Of a DNA stretch of 64,000 bases, positions 27,376 to 37,678 are shown one piece after another. The number at the start of each line of letters is the position of its first letter. Position 1 is the stretch's first letter. The stretch is from Phymorhynchus buccinoides (taxonomy: Eukaryota > Mollusca > Gastropoda > Neogastropoda > Raphitomidae): contig CM065713.1 of the NCBI GenBank assembly GCA_017654935.2, positions 11,455,386 to 11,519,385 of the forward strand, in the 5' to 3' direction. The translations under genes were made by a program, and so were the position numbers. The notes under the pieces were generated by a model, which saw only the letters and a program-made list of their open reading frames with translations, was not told the DNA's origin and ran no database searches.

Positions 27376-27689
27376 TTAAAGATGTGTCCATTAACGATAG
27401 CTTCATTTGTACTTTAAAATTTCATTGGCAATCTTGTACTTTAGATACCCCCCCCCTTCAATCTTTGTCGTTGTCCCACATGTGCTTGTTCGAGTGAGCC
27501 TTGAAGGCTTTGCCTCTTGTTTTTCAAAATATTTAATAATAACCACAACTATGAACTTTGAACCGCTTATAAAAGTGGTTGCTGTGATGATTTTTTTTCT
27601 TTTTCTTCTAAGTTCGCTTTGCTGTATCTTATGAGCTAACATAACCACGATAATTTTGTTCGCTGACTTCTTGTGTTGTGTATACTGTT

Positions 27690-27785
27690 TCCCCCCCCCC
27701 CACCCTCCCACCCCCCTCACCCTCCTACACCCTCCCACCCCCCTCACCCTCCTACCCCCTCACCCTCCCACCCCCTCACCCCTTT
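27690..27785. repeat. C-rich minisatellite (CACCCTCCCACCCCCCT)
   Basis: Repeated CACCCTCCYACMCCC blocks. Confidence 0.9.
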
Positions 27786-27828
27786 CCAAAATCCAAATAT
27801 ATATTTGAGTAAATACGCCTTTTTTTTT

Positions 27829-28068
27829 TTAACCCTTTCATCGCCACTGTGTCGCCTCTTGGCACCACAATGATTTAACACCCATATCAATAAAAAGGGT
27901 CTGGTATCCAGTGACCTTATGTTCTTCATTTTGGGAGGTAAGGACAGGCCCTATTTTACGCACGTCACAGAGGAATCGTCAGTATTGCAGACGAAATCTT
28001 TTCTCTACCCAGGTAAAGTTTAATGGTACATGTTGGCTGAGGAATGGCTAGCGTTGAAAGGGTTTTAA
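27829..28068 (+). mobile_element. TTAA-MITE family 1B
   Basis: TTAA-CCCTTTCATCGCCACTGTG ... ATGGCTAGCGTTGAAAGGG-TTTTAA. The right target site has slipped. Confidence 0.8.
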
Positions 28069-28069
28069 A

Positions 28070-29284
28070 GCATAAAAAATATCCATAACAGCTTAAAGCT
28101 AAAGCATTACTGTGATCTGAAAATAATACAATCAAGCTGCTTCGTGTTTAAAGCAAAAATGAAGGCAAAAATATGATTATCTTTTGTTTGTTTTCCCGAA
28201 TTGTGTAAATCGATTCTTCAATGGCTTTCGCGCTTTATAAATGTCTATAAATCCCTGCACATTTGGCTTTGAAATGATGACGCCGCGCTGTTTTTTTTGT
28301 TTGTTGTTGCTGCTGTTGATGTTGGTGTTTTTATATTAAAAACTTCCGCCACCATGCCAACGGCAAAAAATAAGACAAAAAATGTATGCATATTATATCA
28401 CTTAAGAAACACACACACATAAAAAAGCTGAACGCAGACTGCTTCATTAAATTTATGCATGAGCAATTCCAATAGGCGATTTTCAGGAAAAAAACTAGGG
28501 GAGAGCACTTTGTGAAAATTAGAGTTGTTTACCTCCATTACTCGGTCAAATACCATAGCAACAATGCAACAATGGCGTCGAAGCTTGAAACTGCAGGATT
28601 CGAGTCAGCGACTTGCAAACATTTTGTAGAAAAATGAGGGGTGACCAGTTGCTTGCTACAAAGTGATAGAACTTGCAAACTGTGACGTAAAAATATAAAT
28701 GACATCAATTTCAGAATGACGCACTGCGTTCTACATGCTGTGTGTCTCCTCAAACACAAGAAGCGAGCGCTGGGGATTTACCCGATGGCAGAGTAACTTC
28801 CCCTGTTTGACCGATTGAATTAGGCAAGATAACTCCTACACACCATGAAATTACTCCCCTTCATTATTTCCGAACAATTCCTATCAACCCCTTTGCATTT
28901 ATTCCAGCCAATATCGGCTGGCCAGAAGTCGCCAAACATGTCTTTAACACTTGTAACCCCGATTAAAATGATGACTCTACTCCCTGTAACCACCAAATTA
29001 ATGTTGGTAAACTGGGCCCAAAATGGGGTACTTTGCTTAAAAAAATATTAAAAAATAACTACTTGATGGATTGACTTCAAATGTTCAGGGTTTGTGTATA
29101 AATGAAGAATGTTTAACTTGCAATGTTTTTTTTGTTATGTGATATTTTTGATTTTTTTGATATTGCAATTTTAACTCCAAAATACATAACGAAGTGGGTG
29201 TACGGGGGCGGTTTTAGACGGCTTGGTAGGAGAAAGTAATGGATGTCATGGGCGGAATCAGGCTATAAGGGGCTTAAAACGTTG
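28070..29284. other. AT-rich stretch without recognisable features
   Basis: No coding exon, RNA gene or repeated family member seen on either strand. Confidence 0.5.
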
Positions 29285-29470
29285 ACTCATTCGCATCGCC
29301 ACGATTTTGAATGATTAAAAAAACTAACAAATCGCTCCAGCCATACACACAAAAGCAAAAGAGACATAAACAAAAGGAGAAACGAAAGAAGATGACAGGG
29401 TTTTTACTTCAGGTTTAGACATAGCGAAGTGGTAGATCAGACATTTTTTTAATCTAGAGACTTTATATGC
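29285..29470 (+). repeat. Dispersed repeat, third copy of the 17125 type
   Basis: CATTCGCATCGCCACGATTT, ATCGCTCCAGCCATACACAC, TTTTTACTTCAGGTTTAGAC. Confidence 0.6.
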
Positions 29471-29992
29471 TTTTATGCTGCGAGGTATGGGTACTTTTGT
29501 TATTTGTTAGCAGACTTGCCCAAGCTTGACATCAAATCTAGCACAAAGATGCGGACGTTTTCTCCAAAGTCAAACGATTCTCAGAATTTTGTAGTGACAA
29601 AACTTTGTGCAAGGCTGTTGGTAGCGAAATGGTGACTTAAAATGGTTAAAGACCCACCACGTCACGTGTCAAAATCACAGTTTTCACTCTTTAACTAGTA
29701 AGAAATCTTCCTAGCATAAGAGGGAATATGACACGTGACATGGGGGGTCTTTAAGTCAAGTCAAGTCAAGTCAAAATGATCTTTAATGACGATAAAGGAA
29801 TAAGCTAAACAAAACTTTTTTTCATCCTTCAGGTCTTTGGATGGAGAAAACCTCTGTAAGGTTTGCATGAAGCTGTGGCTACTTAAAGTAAATGTATCTA
29901 CCCTATGCTTAAATGTATGCCCAAGTCTTTCTGTGTTTTTTATTTTTTATTTTACACTCTTTCAAAGGTGAGTTCAGTCCAATATGATTTTT

Positions 29993-30398
29993 TGGTAAAG
30001 GTCAAGATGTGCCACCCCGCCCCCTACATTTCTCGATTAATTGTATTTTTTCCGTTATTGCCTTTCTTACCATACATAAAGCTGTATTTTAGGAACATTT
30101 TCACCAAATTATCTTTTGGGAATACTAACCCTAGCCCTAACCCTAACCCTACCCCCCACCCTATAAGACGGAAAAACGCAACGAACCACAACTGTGACAA
30201 ATCGCGGTGTACTGCAGTACATAGTGGAGGGTAGGGTTAGGTTTAGGGATAGGGTTAGGGATAGGGTTAGTATTCCAAAATGGTTATTAGCTAAAAATGT
30301 TCCTAAAATACAGCTTTATGTATGGTAAGAAAGGCAAAAACGGAAAAATAGAATTAACCGAGAAATGCAGGGGGGGTGGCACATCTTTACCTTTACCA
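29993..30398. mobile_element. Fold-back element with telomere-like repeats in both arms, copy 1
   Basis: Left arm GGTAAAGGTCAAGATGTGCC, ...TTTCTTACCATACATAAAGC, ...AATACTAACCCTAGCCCTAA. The right arm is its complement: GGGTTAGTATTCCAAAA, GCTTTATGTATGGTAAGAAA, GGCACATCTTTACCTTTACC. The CCCTAA/TTAGGG-like tracts (30126-30152 and 30229-30270) are part of the arms. Second copy: 60141-60556. Confidence 0.88.
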
Positions 30399-30464
30399 AT
30401 TTTTTTAAATTGTAGCTTTAGTAGACATTGCTGTGGTTTTTTTTGACAATATTTGATAGGCTTT

Positions 30465-30950
30465 TTGGTAACGGTCAAGATGTGCCCCCCCCCCCCCCCC
30501 CCCCCCCCCTACATTTCTCGGCTCTCCCCTGCATTTTCACACTTGCCTTTCTTACCAAACATTAAGCTGTATTTTATTAACTTTTTTTTCAGCTAATTAT
30601 CTTTGTTGAATAATTAATCGCAGTCATGATAAAGGCCACTATCTAATAGGAAACCCCCCCCCCCCCCCCACCCCCACCCCCTATGTAGTGCAGTACACAC
30701 ACAACAGCCGCAGAGCATTTGTCACAGTCCTGGTTCATTGCGTTTTTTTCCGTCTTGCCTTTATCTTCTACTGTTATTGAATGCATGTGTTTAATTATGT
30801 AAATGGATGAAAATTAGTGTTAAATATAGCAAACGATAGAGGATGAAGTACTCAAATCTGCAGTAAGAAAGGCAAGACTGAAAAATGTAAAAACAAACCG
30901 AGAAATGGGGGGGGGGGGGGGGGGGGGGCGGCGCATCTTTACATTTACCG
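30465..30950. mobile_element. Older relative of the telomere-repeat fold-back
   Basis: TTGGTAACGGTCAAGATGTG and poly-C at the left; AAACCGAGAAATGGGGG, poly-G and CGCATCTTTACATTTACC at the right. The arms match copy 1 but the telomere-like part is absent and the loop differs. Confidence 0.7.
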
Positions 30951-31307
30951 GCTTTTTCCTGTATGATTATCGCTGTTGTAGAAATGCTTTTTTTACTCGG
31001 AATTTCAACGTTACTGTTATCGTTTCCGATTTCAGTTTTTAAAGCAAAAACTTGTGGTTATCGTTGCATTTGTTGCTTCTTGCCACGGGTTATATTGTTT
31101 TGAATTGTTATGGTTTTTTTGTGTTCCTTGTTAAGGTGGTTTCTTTTTTTCATTGCTCATTGTTCTCTCTTAGTCACAAACCATTTATTTGTTGCCACTC
31201 TAGTCATTTTGAGTGCTAAAGGTCTCTGTGTACGCGTTAACATAATTCACGAAATATCTCTATTTCCCCCATGGCAACACAGTGTTAGGCCACTCATAAT
31301 AGAGTGA
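30951..31307. other. No feature recognised
   Basis: T-rich unique-looking sequence; no gene or repeat seen. Confidence 0.4.
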
Positions 31308-31700
31308 AGAGTGGCACGGTGGTAGCGCGTTCCGCCTCGTGTCAAGCAAACCCGAGTTCGAACCTGGGTACAGGGGATTTTTTCCTCTCACTTTGCACTA
31401 GGCCTTAATGGTCTGAACGTGGAGTCTTTCGGATGAGACGAAAAACCGAGGTCCTGTGTGCCCATGCACTTAGCACTCGTTAAACCCAGTGGCAACGAAA
31501 AAGTTGTCATTTGGTCAAAATTTAACACACCTCCACCCCCACCCTCCCTCCCTTCCTCAGTCACACAAAAATCGCAACAACAACAAATTTTTAATGGGTG
31601 GCGCGCCTCTGGCTGCAACGCGCTCTCCAGGTGGGAGCAACCCGAATTTCACAGAGACGCCTCTGCGACTATAAAGTACATAATATCTAATACCTAATAA
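31308..31700 (+). mobile_element. tRNA-headed SINE, most complete copy
   Basis: A-box region GTGGCACGGTGGTAGCGCGT, B box GAGTTCGAACCTGGG, TTTCGGATGAGACGAAAAAC, CGAGGTCCTGTGTGCCCATG, CAGTGGCAACGAAAAAGTTG, and the tail CAACCCGAATTTCACAGAGA to TAATACCTAATAA. Pol III promoter boxes are spaced as in tRNA-derived SINEs. Confidence 0.8.
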
Positions 31701-31843
31701 TATGACTTACATGGATGCTCCTTGCAGGATGTTCTGAATTGCAAGATTTTTAAATTGACTTTGAGCCGGCGTCGCCGGATTATGATAATTTGAGAGGCAA
31801 CGATTTTCTTACACACACACACTTGTACAATAAAAAGGGCCTA

Positions 31844-32025
31844 TACAGTGGAGCCTCCCTATAAGACCCCCCCCTCCCCCAATTTAAGACTCCCTCCCAT
31901 ATAAGACATTCTCTGAGACATTGCCCTTCTTTGTAAGTATTAAAATTACCTGCCTTATAAAACCCATCCCTTATAAGACCTCATTTTGGATGATTTTTGA
32001 AGGTCTTATAAGGGAGGTACCACTG
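31844..32025. mobile_element. Pogo/Tigger-like MITE
   Basis: TA-CAGTGGAGCCTCCCTATAAG ... AGGTCTTATAAGGGAGGTAC-CACTG. Confidence 0.75.
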
Positions 32026-32109
32026 TGTAAGCATTTGCTATTTTCAAAAGAATGTAGCACTTGTACTAGTCTAGAGGGGTAACAAAAATAAAAGAGCAGT
32101 AAATGTGTG

Positions 32110-32180
32110 TGTGCGCTGCCCCTGCACTCCGTCGGGGCCGCTCCCTTGCAGGACTTTTGAAACTTCCCAGGAGTACTCAT
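32110..32180 (+). repeat. Fragment of the 5560-type dispersed repeat
   Basis: CTGCCCCTGCACTCCGTCGG, CCCTTGCAGGACTTTTGAAA, CCCAGGAGTACTCATG. Confidence 0.45.
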
Positions 32181-32276
32181 GGACTTAACAACTCACTGTG
32201 TTGCCATGGGGAAATAGTGATATTGTGTGAATCATGTTAACCGCGTACACAGACAGACCTTAACTGACCATGAATT

Positions 32277-32850
32277 CATACGGGTTAAACTTTTGTGATG
32301 ACAAAGGGTTAAATTTTGTGATGACGAGGGTTAAACTTTTGTGATGATGAGGGTTAAAGTTTGTGATGACGAGGGTTAAACTTTTGTGATGACGAGGGTT
32401 AACGTTTGTTATGACGAGGGTTAAACTTTTGTGATGATGAGGGTTAACGTTTGTTATGACGAGGGTTAAAGTTTGTGATGACGAGGGTTAAAGTTTGTGA
32501 TGACAAGGGTTAAAGTTTGTGATGATGAGGGTTAAAGTTTGTGATGACAAAGGGTTAAAGTTTGTGATGACAAGTGTTAAAGTTTGTGATGATGAGGGTT
32601 AAAGTTTGTGATGACGAGGGTTAAAGTTTGTGATGATGAGGGTTAAAGTTTGTGATGACAAAGGGTTAAAGTTTGTGATGACAAGGGTTAAAGTTTGTGA
32701 TGACAAGGGTTAAAGTTTGTGATGACAAGGATTAAAGTTTGTGATGACAAGGGTTAAAGTTTGTGATGACAAGGGTTAAAGTTTGTGATGACAAGTGTTA
32801 AAGTTTGTGATGACAAGGGTTAAAGTTTGTGATGACAAGGGTTAAAGTTT
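32277..32850. repeat. 22-bp minisatellite (GGGTTAAAGTTTGTGATGAC)
   Basis: About 25 units of GGGTTAAAGTTTGTGATGAC plus AA/GA, drifting among AAG, GAG, GATGAG spacers. A stray unit recurs at 33070-33100. Each unit contains a TTAA. Confidence 0.95.
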
Positions 32851-33122
32851 GCAGGCATGGTAGTGGGGGTGGGGGGGGGGGGGGGGGGGGGGGGGGGGGT
32901 GGTTTTCAAGGAAAATGGCCGGGGGGGCCGGGGGCCGAAGAAAATTCAATAAAATTCAATAAATGAGTGACATTTTCACTTTTTCATGCCATTTCAATGC
33001 ATTTTTTAATAATTTTGTTTCAAACTGTTTCGCGGATTTTCCACAATTCGCGGAGGTCTACCATGCCTGAGTTTGTGATGACAAGGGTTAAAGTGTGTGA
33101 TGGCAAGTTTTCTTTTATTTCT

Positions 33123-35056
33123 TACCGTATTTTTCGGACTACACAGCGCATCTTATTATAAGCCCCCCCCCCCCCCCTTTACACAAAATTCAGATTTTTT
33201 CAATATATTTTCTTACTACATTAGTAGTCACATTATAAGGCGCCAGTCTGGGAAGAAGAAAAAAAAAGTATCGCCTTAACATATTCAAGGCTAGAAAGGC
33301 TATGCCACTCTTGGATAGATGTTGATTTGTTTGTATGTCGTCCTCTCCACCATTGTTGATGTGTACTGTGTGGGTGTATCGCCTTAACATATTCAAGGCT
33401 AGAAGGCTATGCCACTCTTGGATAGATGTTGATTTGTTTGTATGTCGTCCTCTCCACCATTGTTGATGTGTACTGTGTGGGTGTATCCCCTTAACATATT
33501 CAAGGTTAGAAGGCTATGCCACTCTTGGATAGATGTTGATTTGTTTGTATGTTGTCCTCTCCACCATTGTTGATGTGTACTGTGTGGGTGTATCCCCTTA
33601 ACATATTCAAGGCTAGAAGGCTATGCCACTCTTGGATAGATGTTGATTTATTTGTATGTCGTCCTCTCCACCATTGTTGATGTGTACTGTGTGGGTGTAT
33701 CGCCTTAACATATTCAAGGCTAGAAGGCTATGCCACTCTTGGATAGATGTTGATTTGTTTGTATGTCGTCCTCTCCACCATTGTTGATGTGTACTGTGTG
33801 GGTGTATCCCCTTAACATATTCAAGGCTAGAAGGCTATGCCACTCTTGGATAGATGTTGATTTGTTTGTATGTCGTCCTCTCCACCATTGTTGATGTGTA
33901 CTGTGTGGGTGTATCGCCTTAACATATTCAAGGTTAGAAGGCTATGCCACTCTTGGATAGATGTTGATTTGTTTGTATGTCGTCCTCTCCACCATTGTTG
34001 ATGTGTACTGTGTGGGTGTATCGCCTTAACATATTCAAGGTTAGAAGGCTATGCCACTCTTGGATAGATGTTGATTTGTTTGTATGTCGTCCTCTCCACC
34101 ATTGTTGATGTGTACTGTGTGGGTGTATCACCTTAACATATTCAAGGCTAGAAGGCTATGCCACTCTTGGATAGATGTTGATTTGTTTGTATGTCGTCCT
34201 CTCCACCATTGTTGATGTGTACTGTGTGGGTGTATCGCCTTAACATATTCAAGGTTAGAAGGCTATGCCACTCTTGGATAGATGTTGATTTGTTTGTATG
34301 TCGTCCTCTCCACCATTGTTGATGTGTACTGTGTGGGTGTATCGCCTTAACATATTCAAGGCTAGAAGGCTATGCCACTCTTGGATAGATGTTGATTTGT
34401 TTGTATGTCGTCCTCTCCACCATTGTTGATGTGTACTGTGTGGGTGTATCGCCTTAACATATTCAAGGTTAGAAGGCTTTGCCACTCTTGGATAGATGTT
34501 GATTTGTTTGTATGTCGTCCTCTCCACCATTGTTGATGTGTACTGTGTGGGTGTATCGCCTTAACATATTCAAGGCTAGAAGGCTATGCCACTCTTGGAT
34601 AGATGTTGATTTGTTTGTATGTCGTCCTCTCCACCATTGTTGATGTGTACTGTGTGGGTGTATCACCTTAACATATTCAAGGCTAGAAGGCTATGCCACT
34701 CTTGGATAGATGTTGATTTGTTTGTATGTCGTCCTCTCCACCATTGTTGATGTGTACTGTGTGGGTGTATCGCCTTAACATATTCAAGGTTAGAAGGCTT
34801 TGCCACTCTTGGATAGATGTTGATTTGTTTGTATGTCATCCTCTCCACCATTGTTGATGTGTACTGTGTGGGTGGAGGGTCGTAAAGGCGAACTTAGCAC
34901 ATTCTTTATTGAGAATGATGCTTTGTTTGTCTCACTTTGGTTCTGACCCACGCACTGCTCGATGATTGCTATCGTAATCAACTTTGGTGGAGGGGAGTTA
35001 ATTAGAAAGAGAGTATTCACCCTTTGTTGAATATCGCCTTAATAGTCCGAAAAGTA
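33123..35056. mobile_element. TIR element expanded by an internal 107-bp array
   Basis: The left end TTACCGTATTTTTCGGACTA and the right end CGCCTTAATAGTCCGAAAAG are inverted, as in the compact copy at 54152-54326. The interior up to AGTCTGGGAAGAAG and TATCGCCTTA is shared, but an array replaces the join. Confidence 0.75.
33269..34875. repeat. 107-bp satellite, 15 units
   Basis: Each unit reads TATCGCCTTAACATATTCAA, GGCTAGAAGGCTATGCCACT, CTTGGATAGATGTTGATTTG, TTTGTATGTCGTCCTCTCCA, CCATTGTTGATGTGTACTGT, GTGGGTG. Unit-to-unit differences are few (C/T in GGCTAG/GGTTAG, CGCC/CCCC/CACC). ORFs on the minus strand are periodic by-products. Confidence 0.97.
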
Positions 35057-35057
35057 C

Positions 35058-35692
35058 AGTACAGTGGACCCTCCCTTATAAGACCTTCAAAAATCATCCA
35101 AAATGAGGTCTTATAAGGGAGGGGTCTTATTATAAAGAAGGGCAATGTCTGTGAGAAGTGGGTCTTATGTGGGAGGGAGTCTTATTATGGGAGGTCTTTT
35201 GGTTTAAATGATTTTTTTTTTTTCAAATGCACATTAAACAAATATTAAGCAAACATAACGGCAGCAACAAGCTTAAAGCTTATACTGTGCCACTTTACTT
35301 CATATACATTTTAGCATGGCGGCTGGTAAGCACAAAAGGATGTTTAAAACAATTAGAGAAAATAAGGATATACATTTTGAATCCTTCGTGAAACCAACAT
35401 TCGGAAAAATGATAAATCAAAACTTTGTGATATACATAAAACACATACACGAAGCGAAAACAAATAACATTCCGAATATAAAAACAACAACAAACATGAA
35501 GATGATGGGGAATACAAAGTTGTGAAGTGAATCAAATACTAATTGTAAGGGTCATGAAGCATCTATCAACAGAAAGGAGTTCATGCACTGACACATTATA
35601 CATACCCACATGTACAGAGTTTAACTTAGTGATCATAATACACAAGGAGGTCTTATAAGGGAGGGAGTCTTATAAGGGAGGATCCACTGTAT
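35058..35692. mobile_element. Larger pogo/Tigger-like element
   Basis: TA-CAGTGGACCCTCCCTTATAA ... TCTTATAAGGGAGGATCCACTG-TA. The central 430 bp between the usual halves contains no recognisable transposase; one 69-codon ORF (35316-35525) has no known motif. Confidence 0.7.
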
Positions 35693-35837
35693 TTGTTCCC
35701 GCTCAGTCCAGTTCGGTGGATGAAGGTCGCCGCAGTCAACTGCAGCGCGCGCCGCAGTCCATAATTATTACTCTGTTTGATTGGCTGGAGAATATGAAAT
35801 TTGATAAAAAAGAAGACGGAAAAACCTTATGGACGAC

Positions 35838-35990
35838 TACAGTGGAACCTCCCTTATAAGACCTTGAAAAATCATCTTATAAGGGAGGGGTCTTATAGGG
35901 GAGGTAATTTTAATACTTACACAGAAGGGCCATGTCTCAGAGAAGTAGGTCTTATATGGGAGGGAGTCTTATTAGGGAGGTTCTACTGTA
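35838..35990. mobile_element. Pogo/Tigger-like MITE, short copy
   Basis: TA-CAGTGGAACCTCCCTTATAA ... ATTAGGGAGGTTCTACTG-TA. Confidence 0.8.
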
Positions 35991-36494
35991 CAACAGTATG
36001 GGAAGATGAAAAACAAACTTTAGAGATCCTTTACTCCATGTCGGGGCGCGCACACACTATGTGTGTCGGGCATGGGAATTGTCAGTCTTTGGGCTGATTT
36101 CAGCTTTTTTGATGGTCCTCTTCAGTCTTTTTTTGCAAGTTTCAGCTTTTTTGATGGTCCAAGAGGACATTTATAAGATAAAAAAAAGAAGCCCAATGAG
36201 TAAAACTTAAGTTATTGGTTATAAATGAATGCAAAATGAACTAAATATATCAGTCCTATCTCTAATACTGTTTTTAAGGCTTAGATAACAGAAGAAGCTT
36301 CATTTTCTGGGGGCTGTATCCCAACACACACGGTTTTCAGTTGTTGTTTTTATTCCTTGTTCCTATGCCTGCTTCCAGACCCCAATTTTCAGTCTTTTTT
36401 GTCTTCTCTAATGTCCATGCCTGGTGTTTGTGCCCGAAATCAATTTGGTTCTTTTTTGTGTGAAATGTTTACTATGGAAAGCATTAAATATGAC

Positions 36495-36898
36495 CCAGGC
36501 ACCACGAAAGGGACATTAAGTGTCAAACTGACCATTCTGAGAAAATGGTACTGTTAGAAACTTCAAACTTTCTAACGATATAAGAACCATTCTTGTAACT
36601 TTTTTTTCCCATTTTAGAGTTACAAGCATTTCAAGTTGGTAGGGTGACTGTCGGCCATTTTGATAAATCACAGTTTTAAGTTTAGCCTAGCTGAAGAAAA
36701 TGCAACAACCTACTCAATTTAAAGTACTTTTTGGAGTATTTAGAGATCATAACAAAGATTTGTCCTTTATAAATATGAAAGATGAGAGCGCGGAAATACC
36801 CATAAATCAAAATTGACCCCAAAAATGATATTTTTGACTTTGCAAGCCTGTTGTGAGAAACTAGCCCAGCGACTTAATGTCCCTTTCGTGGTGCTAGG
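36495..36898. mobile_element. MITE with GCACCACGAAAGGGACATTA ends
   Basis: TGACCCAGGCACCACGAAAG, GGACATTAAG at the left and CTTAATGTCCCTTTCGTGGT, GCTAGGTCA at the right are inverted. A broken end of the same family is at 17104-17125. Confidence 0.75.
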
Positions 36899-37029
36899 TC
36901 ACATATGCTTTGTAAATCATTGCTGGATGTTTTAAGTATTTATTCGTTTTCATGGTGTGGAACCAAGTTCTACTCGAAGAAAGTAGTCTGAAATTTTCAG
37001 TCGTTATTGATTCTATGTCCTCTCCCTGT

Positions 37030-37335
37030 CAGGATGCCGGGTGGTCTTTCGTACAAATAGTTCCCCCCACCTTCTGGAAGTTCTGCGCTTGATCTGTCAC
37101 TCTCTTTGACTCTTGCCTTTTCCCTTTGCTTTCTGTCATCTACTGTCTTTCTGACTTAATGGTCCATTTAAAAAATAAAATAAAATCTTCCAAAATGGTT
37201 TTCTCCTTTGAGTTCCTCCGAAATCGGAATGTGTCGGCTGTATGCAGCGGGGAGACCAGTGAAAACTGAAAAACGGACAAATACGTACCTTACCCATTAT
37301 GGCCATATGGCCTGGGAATGCAGAAAAAGAAGAAG
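37030..37335 (-). mobile_element. Repeat X, type b, reverse
   Basis: GGATGCCGGGTGGTCTTTCG, CCCACCTTCTGGAAGTTCTG, TCTCTTTGACTCTTGCC, CTCCGAAATCGGAATGTGTC, CATTATGGCCATATGGCCTG, ending in a GAAGAAGA tail. Confidence 0.75.
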
Positions 37336-37430
37336 ATTATAATTTATATGTTCCGATTGTGATTCCTGAATGAAATTTATCTTTTTAGAGATAATAAAAA
37401 CATTTTGATTTTATTTGATTTTGATCCTCT

Positions 37431-37678
37431 TTAACCCTTTCACCACCAATGTCGCATTTATGCACCACAATGGTTTAACACCCAGGCCAATAAAAGGCAT
37501 CAAATCAGGGCCTGTTATCTGAAGTCCTTATTTTCTTAAATTTGGGAGGTAAGGATAGGCCTAATGTTATACATGTGAAAGAGGAATTCACAATATTGCA
37601 GGTATGTTATTTCTCTACCCAGCTAAGCTTAATGGTATTTTTTTTGTGCTGAAAAATGGCTGGCGGTAAAAGGGTTAA
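37431..37678 (+). mobile_element. TTAA-MITE family 1
   Basis: TTAA-CCCTTTCACCACCAATGTC ... ATGGCTGGCGGTAAAAGGG-TTAA. Confidence 0.85.

Noticed and set aside
30126..30270. Telomere or chromosome end
   Set aside because: The CCCTAA/TTAGGG tracts are short, inverted and embedded in a repeated fold-back element that also occurs at 60 kb.
32277..32850. 22-bp repeats with short variable parts, CRISPR-like at first sight
   Set aside because: The spacers are only 0-3 nt length variants; a plain minisatellite.
33269..34875. Regular array resembling a CRISPR
   Set aside because: The 107-bp units are contiguous and nearly identical with no unique spacers, the setting is eukaryotic, and there are no cas genes.
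35316..35525. 69-codon ORF as a possible transposase piece of the pogo-like element
   Set aside because: No helix-turn-helix or DDE motif; AT-rich chance frame.
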